Below, piece by piece: positions 37,136 to 45,390 of a stretch of DNA of 64,000 nt (its first letter is position 1; each line of letters opens with the position of its first letter). The notes beneath the pieces are model-generated. The model ran no database searches. It was given only the letters and a program-made list of their open reading frames with translations, and was not told the origin of the DNA. Origin of the DNA: Corynebacterium amycolatum (GTDB taxonomy: Bacteria > Actinomycetota > Actinomycetes > Mycobacteriales > Mycobacteriaceae); the NCBI RefSeq assembly GCF_016889425.1, contig NZ_CP069513.1, positions 1,488,001 through 1,552,000 of the forward strand, read 5' to 3'. Both the position numbers and the translations under genes were made by a program.

Positions 37136-38248
37136 CTAATGCTGACGAGCGGTGGCGCGAAGGCCCATAGCAATGAGGTTTTCGCGCGAGGTTGCAGGCA
37201 GGTCGGCATTCTCGATAGTGGTGAAAGCGCGGCTGGTCAGGCGGTCAATTTCACGTTCGACGGCATCGGCAGCGCCGGATTCAGCGATGAGATTGCGTAG
37301 CTCATCGATTTCTGCAGCAGACGAGACTGTTCCCAGGCGTTCATCGATAAAGCGGGCCTTTTCAGGTGCGGAATCTCGGTAGAGGCTTAAGGCCTGGCCG
37401 ACTAGGACAGTTCGCTTGCCCTCGCGGAGGTCATCGCCGGCGGGCTTGCCCGTGACTTCGGGATCGCCGAAAACGCCCAGCTGATCGTCGCGGAGCTGGA
37501 ATGCCACACCGATGTCGCGGCCGAAGCTGCGGTAGGCCTCAACCAATTCCGCTGGCGCGCCGGCAATCGCGGCACCAATGTGGAGAGGCCGCTCGATCGT
37601 GTAGGCGGCGGTCTTGAACAGATTGATTTTCTCAGCGGTCTCGACGCGACTGTCCCGGCTGGCTTCGGCCGTGATATCGAGCAGTTGGCCGCCAAGTACT
37701 TCAGTGCGCATCGCCCGCCAGGGGACAAGTGCGCGGGTTAGTGCCTCCGAGCTGAGGCCTGACGAGTGCATCATGTCATCAGCCCAGGTCAAAGCGACAT
37801 CGCCAATGAGAATCGCGGCGGAAATACCGAAGCGGTCGGCGGCTCCATTCCAGCTATTGGCCTCGTGCTTGGCCTCGAATACCTTGTGGATAGTCGGTGC
37901 GCCACGGCGCGTATCAGCGTCATCGATGATGTCGTCATGAATGAGTGCGCAGGCTTGAATGAGTTCCAGGGCACTCACCGCCTTCATCACAGCCTGGGAA
38001 TCCTCGGCTGGGGAGAAACGGCCTTCGAGGCCGCCTGCTCCCAACCATCCCTGCCAGGCGAAGGCTGGACGCACGCGCTTGCCCCCATTGAGGACGAAGG
38101 AGTGGAGCGAATCTATGGCCTCGGTGTACCCCGCATCGACCGACGCGACATCGTCACCACGGCTTTTAAGGTAATTCTCCAGCGTTTTGGTAACAGCAGT
38201 TGGTACTTCGTGGGGCTGCAGCGCGGCCAAATCCAGTTCTTCGCTCAT
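37136..38248 (-). CDS. idsA: Polyprenyl diphosphate synthase (GGPP synthase)
   Basis: This trans-prenyltransferase condenses IPP with allylic diphosphates in the cytoplasm, giving geranylgeranyl diphosphate. The 370-residue protein has the first aspartate-rich motif DDIIDDADTRRG, GGKRVRP near residue 56, and the second motif LRDDQLGVFGD. It heads the leftward operon to crtI, mptA and crtB, so it likely supplies GGPP for carotenoids as well as longer prenyl chains. ATG 38248 is preceded by GAGAGG. metF is divergent 66 bp away. Confidence 0.92.
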   Translation of the reverse strand: MSEELDLAALQPHEVPTAVTKTLENYLKSRGDDVASVDAGYTEAIDSLHSFVLNGGKRVRPAFAWQGWLGAGGLEGRFSPAEDSQAVMKAVSALELIQACALIHDDIIDDADTRRGAPTIHKVFEAKHEANSWNGAADRFGISAAILIGDVALTWADDMMHSSGLSSEALTRALVPWRAMRTEVLGGQLLDITAEASRDSRVETAEKINLFKTAAYTIERPLHIGAAIAGAPAELVEAYRSFGRDIGVAFQLRDDQLGVFGDPEVTGKPAGDDLREGKRTVLVGQALSLYRDSAPEKARFIDERLGTVSSAAEIDELRNLIAESGAADAVEREIDRLTSRAFTTIENADLPATSRENLIAMGLRATARQH

Positions 38249-38300
38249 GTGAGCCTCTCGTCGATGACGGGTAATGCTGACTCAAGAATAGGACACCGCT

Positions 38301-38306
38301 TAGTAT
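38301..38306 (+). promoter_or_regulatory. TAGTAT -10 box of metF (leaderless start)
   Basis: TAGTAT is followed by 8 nt and ATG 38315. GTG 38309 is too close to the -10 to be transcribed with a full codon context. Confidence 0.55.
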
Positions 38307-38314
38307 GAGTGACT

Positions 38315-39301
38315 ATGTCCTCAACAATGCCACTGTCGCCAGGCCGCCAAGTGACGATCCGCCAGGCGCTTTCAATGCCGAGCGCGGGCAGTATTCCCTT
38401 CTCGGTCGAGTTCATGCCCCCGCGTGACGACGCCGCCGAGGAACGTCTTCTCCGAGCAGCTGAGGCTTTCCACGATCTTGGCGCCTCCTTTGCATCGGTG
38501 ACCTACGGCGCCGGTGGTTCTAGCCGCGACCGCACCCTGCGAATCGCCCAGCGCGTTTCGAAGCAGCCGCTTACAACGCTTGTGCACCTGACATTGGTAG
38601 AGCACACCGTCGACGAGCTGCGAGAAATCCTCCGTTCTTACCTCAGCGCGGGGCTGACGAATCTGCTCGTTCTGCGTGGTGATCCGCCGGGAGACCCCCT
38701 TGGTCCTTGGGTGGAGACCGAGGGCGGTCTGCACTACGCCAGCGAGCTGATTGAGCTGATTAAGGCCGAGCCGGAGTTCGAAAAATTTGAAATCGGCATT
38801 GCGTCGTTCCCGGAAGGACACTACCGCTCGCCAGATTTGGACCATGACACGCAGTACACGCTTGCCAAGCTGCGCGCGGGAGCCGAATACTCGATTACTC
38901 AGATGTTCTTCGATATTGAGCACTACTTGCGCCTTCGAGACCGCCTGGTGGAAGCCGACCCAGTGCACGGTGCCAAGCCCATCATTCCGGGGCTGATGCC
39001 GATTACGTCGCTGCGCTCAGTGCGCAGGCAGGTTGAGCTCTCAGGGGCTCAGTTGCCATCCGATTTGGAGGAACGCCTGATTAAGGCAGCAGATGGTGAC
39101 GAGCAGGCCAATAAGGATGAGATTCGCAAGATTGGTATCGAGTTTTCGACCAACATGGCAGAGCGTCTCATCGCCGAAGGCGTGCCGGGGCTGCACTTTA
39201 TGACTATGAACTTCGCCCGCGCCTCCCAGGAGGTTTTGCACAACCTCGGCATGGCACCCGCATGGGGCACCGGCCAGGATATGCTGCGCGGCGGTTTTTA
39301 A
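38315..39301 (+). CDS. metF: Methylenetetrahydrofolate reductase
   Basis: MetF reduces 5,10-methylene-THF to 5-methyl-THF with FAD, supplying methyl groups for methionine synthesis. The 328-residue TIM-barrel protein has FSVEFMPPRD at the start of the barrel (catalytic Glu), SVTYGAGGSSRDRT, LVLRGDPPGDP, and ITQMFFD, all standard. The length is normal. ATG 38315 fits a leaderless transcript (-10 at 38301). It ends 3 bp before the end of lppM on the opposite strand. Confidence 0.95.
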   Translation: MSSTMPLSPGRQVTIRQALSMPSAGSIPFSVEFMPPRDDAAEERLLRAAEAFHDLGASFASVTYGAGGSSRDRTLRIAQRVSKQPLTTLVHLTLVEHTVDELREILRSYLSAGLTNLLVLRGDPPGDPLGPWVETEGGLHYASELIELIKAEPEFEKFEIGIASFPEGHYRSPDLDHDTQYTLAKLRAGAEYSITQMFFDIEHYLRLRDRLVEADPVHGAKPIIPGLMPITSLRSVRRQVELSGAQLPSDLEERLIKAADGDEQANKDEIRKIGIEFSTNMAERLIAEGVPGLHFMTMNFARASQEVLHNLGMAPAWGTGQDMLRGGF

Positions 39302-39304
39302 TTG

Positions 39305-39979
39305 CTAAAAGTCCTGCATGTCGCGGATTCTTCGCGCCCACAGGACACCTAGTACTGAGGCCAGGACACCGGCGGCTGTGGTCACACCGGCAAACAATAG
39401 GAATTGATTCCGCTTGGTGGATCCAGCCGGCGACGAAGCCCATACATTATGGTTCTCGCCACTGGCGAGCTGCCACTCCACCTTGTTCGGTTCGGTCTGG
39501 CGGCCATTGGAGTCAGTAACCTGCTCCGGGAACGCGACGACGAAATCAACCTTCGCACCGGGCAGGTGAGTCAAATCCATGTGACCGTTCATCGAAATCT
39601 TGCCGCCACCGGTACGGTCTAGGTCGATGTCTATGCGATCGTCGGAAAGCTGTCGGAGCGTATCGGTGAGTTCAATGAAGTGCAGCTCGTTGAACGAGAC
39701 TTCCATCTTTCCTGTGGAGGAGTCGATTTCTCCCTGTGAGATGCGGTCGGAGAGATCTTCCGGCACTTGCCACTGCTCAAATTGGGAACGGACTTCCTCC
39801 GTGGGCGTTACGTGAATTGTGCCCGAGACCCTGTCGTCGCCGGAAATGGTAATGCCAGCCTGCGCGTCAAAGCAGCCGCTGAGCGGCAAGATGGCGGCAA
39901 TCCCTGCCATTGCTGTGGTAATGCGCAGAGGCGAAAGCCGTCGACGTGGTGTGGAAGGTTCACTCGGTGATGATGTCAC
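39305..39979 (-). CDS. lppM: LppM-family lipoprotein (DUF3153)
   Basis: This 224-residue exported protein has a twin-Arg-like basic start and a lipoprotein signal peptide ending in LPLSGC (Cys about residue 36). A beta-rich extracytoplasmic domain follows, with a C-terminal transmembrane helix (FLLFAGVTTAAGVLASVLGVLWA) and a short basic tail. LppM homologues in mycobacteria act in envelope biology and infection; a specific reaction is not known. GTG 39979 overlaps the end of the GNAT gene by 20 bp, implying translational coupling. Confidence 0.87.
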   Translation of the reverse strand: MTSSPSEPSTPRRRLSPLRITTAMAGIAAILPLSGCFDAQAGITISGDDRVSGTIHVTPTEEVRSQFEQWQVPEDLSDRISQGEIDSSTGKMEVSFNELHFIELTDTLRQLSDDRIDIDLDRTGGGKISMNGHMDLTHLPGAKVDFVVAFPEQVTDSNGRQTEPNKVEWQLASGENHNVWASSPAGSTKRNQFLLFAGVTTAAGVLASVLGVLWARRIRDMQDF

Positions 39980-40571
39980 GGGGAAGATCTACTCCTAGAA
40001 CTGCAAAGGGACGGGAGTCCCCTGTGAAATAAAAGTTCCTTAAAACATCCTTGAAACCAAATTGGCGGTAGAGCTGCCATGCCCTATTGGCCTCATTCGG
40101 GTATTCCGGCGTTGACAACAGAACTCGCGTCTCTGGGCGGGAATCGACCAACTCGCGGAGCAGCCGTTTACCGAGTCCCCGTCCCTGAAAGCTGGGGTGT
40201 ATGTGAATCTCAGACAGTTCGGCGTAGTTTCCCAAGAGCTTGACGACGTCCGGTAGCGAGCGCCCGTCCATGAGCAGTCCATCTCTTACCTGGCGATACC
40301 ACCAGTGCGTGTCCAATCCTGTGCGGCAGTAGCCGATGCCAACCAACCTGCAGCGCGGGTCGCGGAGAGCCTGGGCAGGGGAGAGCTCTTCGGGGTGAGC
40401 TATGGCTGCAGCAGCCATGAAGCCGGGTTGAGTGGTTTGCTTCTGCCATTCATGGAGACGACCGGGCAAGATTGCGGGGTTGTACTGCATCGCGGTGATG
40501 TAGAGAGCCACTGCTTCTTGCAGGCGGAGATTGAAGTCCCCTGCTGTCATCGGAACCACGCTGTATTTCAC
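39960..40571 (-). CDS. GNAT-family N-acetyltransferase
   Basis: This 203-residue protein is a GCN5-type acetyltransferase of the Rv2170 family. The acetyl-CoA loop is visible in HPSFQGRGLGKRLLREL, after the LSEIHIH strand; the C-terminal GFKDVLRNFYF region completes the fold. The substrate is unknown. GTG 40571 lies 7 nt after TAATCT (minus strand, 40579-40584) and lacks a Shine-Dalgarno, so it is probably leaderless. lppM follows with a 20-bp overlap. Confidence 0.85.
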   Translation of the reverse strand: MKYSVVPMTAGDFNLRLQEAVALYITAMQYNPAILPGRLHEWQKQTTQPGFMAAAAIAHPEELSPAQALRDPRCRLVGIGYCRTGLDTHWWYRQVRDGLLMDGRSLPDVVKLLGNYAELSEIHIHPSFQGRGLGKRLLRELVDSRPETRVLLSTPEYPNEANRAWQLYRQFGFKDVLRNFYFTGDSRPFAVLGVDLPRDIITE

Positions 40572-40753
40572 AGTGACCAGATTAGCGACTTAGACGAACT
40601 TAGTTGTGAGATTACTGCAATAACATCGGGTCGAACAGGTGTGCGAAACTATGCCTGGCGTAGTCCGGGGTTGGGGATAAATTGCAGTCAATCCCGCTAA
40701 GGGGAAGCGGAAAATCTGTGCTCATGTGAATGCTGTGTGAAAGGAGAAGCAGG

Positions 40754-41245
40754 GTGGTGGCAAGGTCGAACGTGGTGGAGTTTAGGGCGATTTCGCAGTC
40801 GGGTTCGGTCGCCCCGGTCGGTGTCTCAAAGCAATCGCTGGAGTTGCTGGGGCGGGCAGAGGCTCTGCTAGCGAATGCTCGGAATGCCGGCTCTGATGAG
40901 ATGCTGGAGCTTTCCTACTGTGCGGCACTGCGCTGCGCAGGCGCGCTGTTGAATCGCGACGATGCATCGGCGGCTGGGGGTTCTGGCTCGGGCTCTCGTT
41001 CGGGCTCAGCAGTTAAGCGTCGTCGTTCGGCAACACAGAGTGCCTGGTTGCGTTTAAGGAAAGAGCAGCCCGAATTTGATAGCTGGGTCACCAAATTCGA
41101 GCAGTTCACCGCACTGCGTGAGGAAGTCCGGTTGGGTATTTCGCGTCGCATTGACTCGCAGCGGGCACAGGAGTTGTGGGATTTAAGTTGTGCATTCTTG
41201 GGGGCTGTCCGGGCCGAGCTGGGTGTTCTGCCCGCGGCTGCGTAA
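40754..41245 (+). CDS. SAV_6107-type HEPN domain protein
   Basis: This 163-residue helical protein is conserved near the mraZ cluster of actinobacteria. It shows two helical blocks, SKQSLELLGRAEALLANARNAG (in parts) and ELSYCAALRCAGALL, typical of the SAV_6107 HEPN family. A Gly/Ser-rich insert of about 20 residues splits it, and a final helix with WVTKFEQFTALREEV ends it. Function is unknown; the canonical RNase HEPN motif (RX4-6H) is not evident. GTG 40754 is 7 nt from AAGGAG (40741-40746). Confidence 0.78.
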   Translation: MVARSNVVEFRAISQSGSVAPVGVSKQSLELLGRAEALLANARNAGSDEMLELSYCAALRCAGALLNRDDASAAGGSGSGSRSGSAVKRRRSATQSAWLRLRKEQPEFDSWVTKFEQFTALREEVRLGISRRIDSQRAQELWDLSCAFLGAVRAELGVLPAAA

Positions 41246-41475
41246 GCCGGTGGGAGCGTGTTAGAGCGTTGCTTTCCTAAATAAATGGGGGATTGTTGGG
41301 ATTCATGGAACAATAGAGGTGAGTCGCCCGTTGAAGGGGTAAGAATGAAGCTAACGGACGCCGCGTTAGCAGCAGGTGGCCTGTGATTAACTTTGTTGTA
41401 TCGGCACTGTTAGTTGAGGGGTCGAGGCTCGCCAGTATCGCGGTGGGTAATGCTCAAGTAGGCGATGGAGGAATT

Positions 41476-41919
41476 GTGGGACTATCTGAGCACGAACAGC
41501 GGATGCTCGACGAAATCGAGTCTGCACTCTACGCTGAGGATCCTAAATTTAGTTCGACGATGGCCGGAAATGCGTTCAGCTTTCCGGAGGAAAATAGCGC
41601 ACGCCGTGGGTTTTCGATCCAGGTTTTTGCGCTCATGCTCCTTGGTCTGCTGATGCTGATTGGCGGCGTCGCTCTTTTCTCTGTGAGCAATTGGTTCATT
41701 GTGTTGTCGGTAGCCGGCTTTGGTCTTATGTTCGGTTCCGGCGTTTGGGCTCTGACCGGCGCCGGTAAGCAGGAGAAGTCTAGTTCTGCTTCGGGGCTGA
41801 ACTTTGGAAAGTCTAAGTCTGGAGCGGCAAAGAGTCGTCGAGGAGCCTCGGGTGGTCGTGGTTCCTCTGGTGATTCCACGTTGGAATCACGTTTCCGTGG
41901 CCGCTTCGAGGGGCGTTAG
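41476..41919 (+). CDS. DUF3040 membrane protein
   Basis: This 147-residue actinobacterial protein of unknown function starts with the family signature LSEHEQRMLDEIESALYAEDPKF. Two adjacent transmembrane helices (residues about 54-72 and 76-97) follow, then a basic, Ser/Gly/Arg-rich cytoplasmic tail. GTG 41476 after GGAGG (41467-41471) gives the exact family start; a longer in-frame form from 41383 is not supported. It lies just upstream of the mraZ control region, as in relatives, and ends at a strong terminator. Confidence 0.88.
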   Translation: MGLSEHEQRMLDEIESALYAEDPKFSSTMAGNAFSFPEENSARRGFSIQVFALMLLGLLMLIGGVALFSVSNWFIVLSVAGFGLMFGSGVWALTGAGKQEKSSSASGLNFGKSKSGAAKSRRGASGGRGSSGDSTLESRFRGRFEGR

Positions 41920-41940
41920 GGGGACAGGCCTCAAAGATAA

Positions 41941-41981
41941 AAAGTGAGGGCAAGCCTGTGGTGGCTTGCCCTCACTTTTTT
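41941..41981 (+). terminator. Terminator of the DUF3040 gene
   Basis: Perfect 16-bp stem (41941-41956 / 41963-41978, AAAGTGAGGGCAAGCC) with a 6-nt loop and a T run. Confidence 0.92.
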
Positions 41982-42017
41982 GTTTTTCTAGACGCGAATC
42001 GTCTCCACAAGATCTCA

Positions 42018-42055
42018 CCCACTTTGCCCCACCGCGATCCCCCACTTTCCCCCAC
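42018..42055 (-). promoter_or_regulatory. Distal cluster of GTGGG boxes (MraZ-type), minus orientation
   Basis: CCCAC occurs at 42018, 42028, 42041 and 42051, that is, GTGGG on the minus strand in two pairs with exact 10-bp period (…GTGGGNNNNNGTGGG…). This matches the MraZ operator format (TGGGN plus 5-nt spacers) but lies about 600 bp upstream of mraZ in reverse orientation. Confidence 0.5.
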
Positions 42056-42407
42056 TTAGCCATTGGGGTGGAGGAATTCTTGTCTGCAGTCGTTGCTGGC
42101 ATTCCTGAAAGTTTGGCTCCGGCGATACAAAGTTGCAGTTCAGCGGGCTAACTCCGGCGACCAGGTTGAATCTGGATAGTTTTTAGTAGGTAAGTGGTGT
42201 GTATTGAGGTGCAGGCCTCCTGTTGTTAACTATGTGGTTGGTGTGGCGTCGTTATCTGTGGGGTTGCGGGTGGGTGCCCCACTTTTTGTTCGCACTTTAA
42301 TTGTCGAGGAGTTTCTTTAAAAGCCCATGTCAAGTGGGTTAAATCAGATGTCGCGGCGGTGGGGTTGCGCTGATATTGCGGCTATTTTTCTCCTTCTTGT
42401 GTTGATA
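42056..42407. other. Long mraZ upstream region
   Basis: About 350 bp without a supported gene. It contains further GTGGGG/CCCCAC words near 42258-42282 that could pair as a hairpin, and AT-rich stretches that may hold distal mra promoters. Confidence 0.4.
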
Positions 42408-42432
42408 GTGGCAGATAGTGGGGTAAAGTGGG
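42408..42432 (+). promoter_or_regulatory. MraZ operator: three direct repeats upstream of mraZ
   Basis: GTGGC (42408), GTGGG (42418) and GTGGG (42428) recur with a strict 10-bp period. MraZ is known to bind tandem TGGGN boxes with 5-nt spacers in its own promoter, so autoregulation of the division cluster is likely. Confidence 0.7.
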
Positions 42433-42628
42433 GCGTGATGTTGATTGAGGTTGGTCAACATTGCAGAAGTGAATATCCGATTTGCGCTTAAAGTTTGGCG
42501 AGATTTTGGCACGGCGGGAAAAGCACGGCCCTCCGGCTCTGCTTGAAGGCAATGCCTAAATCCCTTAATTCGGTAAGCGTTTGTGCGTTGACATTGAGGT
42601 TGACACGGGGATAGGAGGCCAGTGACGC

Positions 42629-43060
42629 ATGTTTCTGGGCACCTATACTCCGAAGCTTGATGACAAAGGGCGCCTGACGTTGCCGGCGAAGTTCCGCGAG
42701 GATCTCGCAGGTGGCCTGATGGTCACTAAAGGGCAGGATCATTCTCTGGCGGTGTATCCGAAAGAGGAGTTCGTCAAACTAGCTCAGCGGGCCACTAAGG
42801 CCTCTCGTACGAATGCCAAGGCGCGAGCTTTCATCCGAAATCTTGCGGCGAGCACCGATGAGCAGCGCCCCGATGGTTCCGGGCGAATCACGTTATCGAT
42901 GGATCACCGTCGGTACGCGAATCTCTCCAAAGAGTGTGTGGTTATCGGTTCTATTGACTTTCTGGAGATCTGGGACAAAGAGTCCTGGGAGGCCTACCAA
43001 GCGGAGCATGAAGCTGATTTCTCCGAAGGTGAGGATGACTCGCTGTTCGGCGTTTTATAA
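42629..43060 (+). CDS. mraZ: Transcriptional regulator MraZ
   Basis: MraZ is the AbrB-like ring-forming DNA-binding repressor of the dcw cluster. The 143-residue protein has two SpoVT/AbrB repeats: [24 protein letters not shown] at the N terminus (in parts DDKGRLTLP) and the second with [12 protein letters not shown] 42629 follows AGGAGG (42614-42619). Tandem GTGGG boxes 200 bp upstream are its expected operator. It starts the division cluster and is separated from rsmH by a 259-bp leader containing an mraW-type RNA. Confidence 0.96.
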   Translation: MFLGTYTPKLDDKGRLTLPAKFREDLAGGLMVTKGQDHSLAVYPKEEFVKLAQRATKASRTNAKARAFIRNLAASTDEQRPDGSGRITLSMDHRRYANLSKECVVIGSIDFLEIWDKESWEAYQAEHEADFSEGEDDSLFGVL

Positions 43061-43099
43061 ACCGCTTGGAATAACCGAAAAGAGGGAATGTCCGCATGG

Positions 43100-43152
43100 A
43101 CTCTGCCTGATAGCCCCTGGTGTACTTCCCCGATACCAGGTTCTGTCAGGCG
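43100..43152 (+). promoter_or_regulatory. mraW-type leader RNA hairpin
   Basis: Outer CCTGA/TCAGG (43105-43149) and inner CCTGGT/ACCAGG around GTACTTCCCCGAT form a two-tier stem-loop. A conserved structure (the mraW RNA motif) is known in actinobacteria at this position, upstream of mraW/rsmH. Identification rests on position and the nested hairpin. Confidence 0.6.
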
Positions 43153-43319
43153 GGGCCCTGTGAACATCCCCGCTTTTTGTTTAAGCACCGATAGCAGCAT
43201 TCCCAGTAGTGCACATGAGGTGCGGTCTGGTTGCTGGCGCGGCACTCGTCGTCAAGCAAACCGGGAATACACTCGATAGATTCTCTGACCAGTGCAAACA
43301 TACCCGGTGAGGAGGGGAA

Positions 43320-44360
43320 ATGAACGGATCGGCGCCTGCGGATGATCGCAAGTCCGGCGAGTTTGGTCATGTCCCCGTTTTGCTTCATCGAGTAACTGAT
43401 TTGTTGCGCCCGGGCATCGAGGCGCTGGGTGATGACGCAGTAGTTGTCGACGGCACTCTTGGTGCCGGTGGGCACACGGAATATCTGTTGGAGCAGTTCC
43501 CGAAGCTCTGCGTTGTTGGGCTCGATCGCGATGACAATGCATTGCGCGGGGCAGAAGAGCGTCTCGCGCGTTTCGGTGATCGCTTTGTAGGGTTCAGTGT
43601 GCGTTTCGATTCGCTCGCCGAGGTCCTCAGTGGTGAGATTCCTGCAGCCGCTGGTGGAAGCGGCGCGGAGAACATTCTTGCCCGCGCCGCTGAGAAGGGT
43701 ATCGCCGGTGCGCTTTTCGATCTCGGTGTTTCCTCGATGCAGCTTGATCAGGTCAATCGTGGGTTCGCCTACCGAGTCGACGCCCCGTTGGACATGCGCA
43801 TGGATGCAAGCCAGGGGATTACCGCAGCGGATGTGCTCAATACCTATTCGCACGGTGATATCGCGCGCATCCTTTCGACTTACGGCGACGAGCGCTTCGC
43901 CGGCAAGATTGCCTCGGCAATCCTGCGTGAGCGGGAAAAGGAACCGTTTACCACCTCCGGCCGTCTGGTTGAGCTGCTCTACGAAACCATTCCGGCGGCA
44001 TCTCGCCGTAAGGGCGGACACCCGGCCAAACGTACGTTCCAGGCTCTTCGTATCGAGGTAAATCGTGAGCTTGAAGCTCTAGAAAATGTGCTGCCGCAGG
44101 TCTGCGATGCACTCGCAGTCGATGGGCGTGCAGTGTTCATGAGCTACCAGAGTCTGGAAGACCGCATCGTTAAGAAGGACTTTGCGGAGCGTGTGAAGTC
44201 GACAACCCCACCGGGGCTCCCGATGGAGCTTCCGGGGCATGAACCGCACTTTGCTCTCATCACGAGAGGTGCGGAGAAGGCGTCGGCAAGCGAGATCGAA
44301 GACAACCCCCGAGCCGCACCGGTGCGAGTTCGCTGTATCGAGCGAATTCGAGCCGATTGA
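43320..44360 (+). CDS. rsmH: 16S rRNA (cytosine(1402)-N4)-methyltransferase
   Basis: RsmH (MraW) methylates C1402 of 16S rRNA in the ribosomal P site using S-adenosylmethionine. The 346-residue protein has HVPVLLHRV at the N terminus, the SAM motif [12 protein letters not shown], the [15 protein letters not shown] motif, and [14 protein letters not shown] near the C terminus. ATG 43320 follows GGAGGGG. Just upstream (43247) is a CGTCGTCAAGC site; another, CGTCGGCAAGC, lies at 44281 near the 3' end. ftsL follows 65 bp later. Confidence 0.96.
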   Translation: MNGSAPADDRKSGEFGHVPVLLHRVTDLLRPGIEALGDDAVVVDGTLGAGGHTEYLLEQFPKLCVVGLDRDDNALRGAEERLARFGDRFVGFSVRFDSLAEVLSGEIPAAAGGSGAENILARAAEKGIAGALFDLGVSSMQLDQVNRGFAYRVDAPLDMRMDASQGITAADVLNTYSHGDIARILSTYGDERFAGKIASAILREREKEPFTTSGRLVELLYETIPAASRRKGGHPAKRTFQALRIEVNRELEALENVLPQVCDALAVDGRAVFMSYQSLEDRIVKKDFAERVKSTTPPGLPMELPGHEPHFALITRGAEKASASEIEDNPRAAPVRVRCIERIRAD

Positions 44361-44425
44361 CCCAACCCTTTTCAACCGCACCAAACGAACCCTTCACAAT
44401 CTAAGTACTGGGAGAACTTTCGAGC

Positions 44426-45220
44426 ATGGCAACGACAATCACGGAGCACGCCCCCACCCGGCGCACCTCCCGCGGCGCGTCTGCAACCGTCGCCGGTGCC
44501 AAGACGAAGACTCGTCAGCGCGGTCGCAGCGCCCGCACGGAAAAGGATCTTTATCAGCGTCGGCGGTTTGGGCGCACAGGTTCTCAGCAGGTTATCTCGG
44601 TGCGGGGGCGTCGCGTTACGACGTCCTCGAGGGATAGCCACAAGTTTGCCGGTGCGGCTCTAATGATTTTTCTCGTTGTCGCGGGCATCGTGATGGCGAT
44701 GTTCCTGTCTGGTATTTCGACCTCGACATCCTTGCAGCTGGATGCTGCGCAGACCAAGGAAAAGGAGCTGCGTAACCAGCTGGAGGTGCTCGAGCGGGAT
44801 GTTGCTTACATGAAGTCAACCGGCGCTATCGCGCAGCGTGCTGTGGAAGAGGGCATGGTCAATCCGGAGCAACCTGCCGTTTTAACTACTGATCCGGAAG
44901 GCAAGGTCGTGGAAGTGCGACCGGGCGATGAGAAGCAGCAGGAGATTATCGACCTCAACAGTGAGTCGCCGAATAATCCGCATGCGCCGTCGTCGAACCC
45001 GAAGGACACCGAGAATGTTCCGGGGATGCAGGCACCGGCTATTGAGGAAGCGCACCCACGTCCGAACGGGTTGCCGGCAACTGCTCCGTATGCGCCGCAG
45101 AACCACGCACCAGCACCTGCGCCGGCTCCGGCACCGGCACCCGCGCCTGAGGCTGAAGCGCCAGCGCCAGCTCCGGAAGCGCCGGAAGTGCCGGCGCCCG
45201 AGCCAGCGCCAGCACCGTAG
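44426..45220 (+). CDS. ftsL: FtsL-like cell division protein with Pro/Ala-rich tail
   Basis: This single-pass protein sits in the position of ftsL between rsmH and ftsI. The 264 residues comprise a basic cytoplasmic region (about 75 residues), one transmembrane helix (GAALMIFLVVAGIVMAMFLSG), and a short coiled coil (DAAQTKEKELRNQLEVLERDVAYM, in parts). A long extracytoplasmic Asp/Glu/Pro region ends in AP repeats (about residues 225-264). The coiled coil should pair with the FtsB-like partner of the divisome, which is encoded elsewhere. The Pro-Ala tail may span or bind the wall; this is inferred. Confidence 0.85.
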   Translation: MATTITEHAPTRRTSRGASATVAGAKTKTRQRGRSARTEKDLYQRRRFGRTGSQQVISVRGRRVTTSSRDSHKFAGAALMIFLVVAGIVMAMFLSGISTSTSLQLDAAQTKEKELRNQLEVLERDVAYMKSTGAIAQRAVEEGMVNPEQPAVLTTDPEGKVVEVRPGDEKQQEIIDLNSESPNNPHAPSSNPKDTENVPGMQAPAIEEAHPRPNGLPATAPYAPQNHAPAPAPAPAPAPAPEAEAPAPAPEAPEVPAPEPAPAP

Positions 45221-45299
45221 GAACTGAGAAACTAAACACGGCCAAACTGGCCAACTGTCCGATATTCTGGCGGTTCCACTGTTTCTGGTCAGGCGACTG

Positions 45300-45305
45300 T
45301 AGACT
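45300..45305 (+). promoter_or_regulatory. Possible internal promoter before ftsI
   Basis: TAGACT occurs in the 170-bp ftsL-ftsI gap in an AT-rich context, without a clear -35. An internal dcw promoter is plausible. Confidence 0.3.
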
Positions 45306-45390
45306 AATTAATTCAGTACTCGCGATGGCAGGGAATACCGCCTAACGTTATCGCGCGCGGGAGAATCGACTTAGTAGAAAGCACTAGCGC

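Noticed and set aside
44990..45220. Proline-alanine repeats in ftsL as a possible DNA repeat array
   Set aside because: The repeat is at protein level (AP dipeptides); the DNA is not a CRISPR or satellite.
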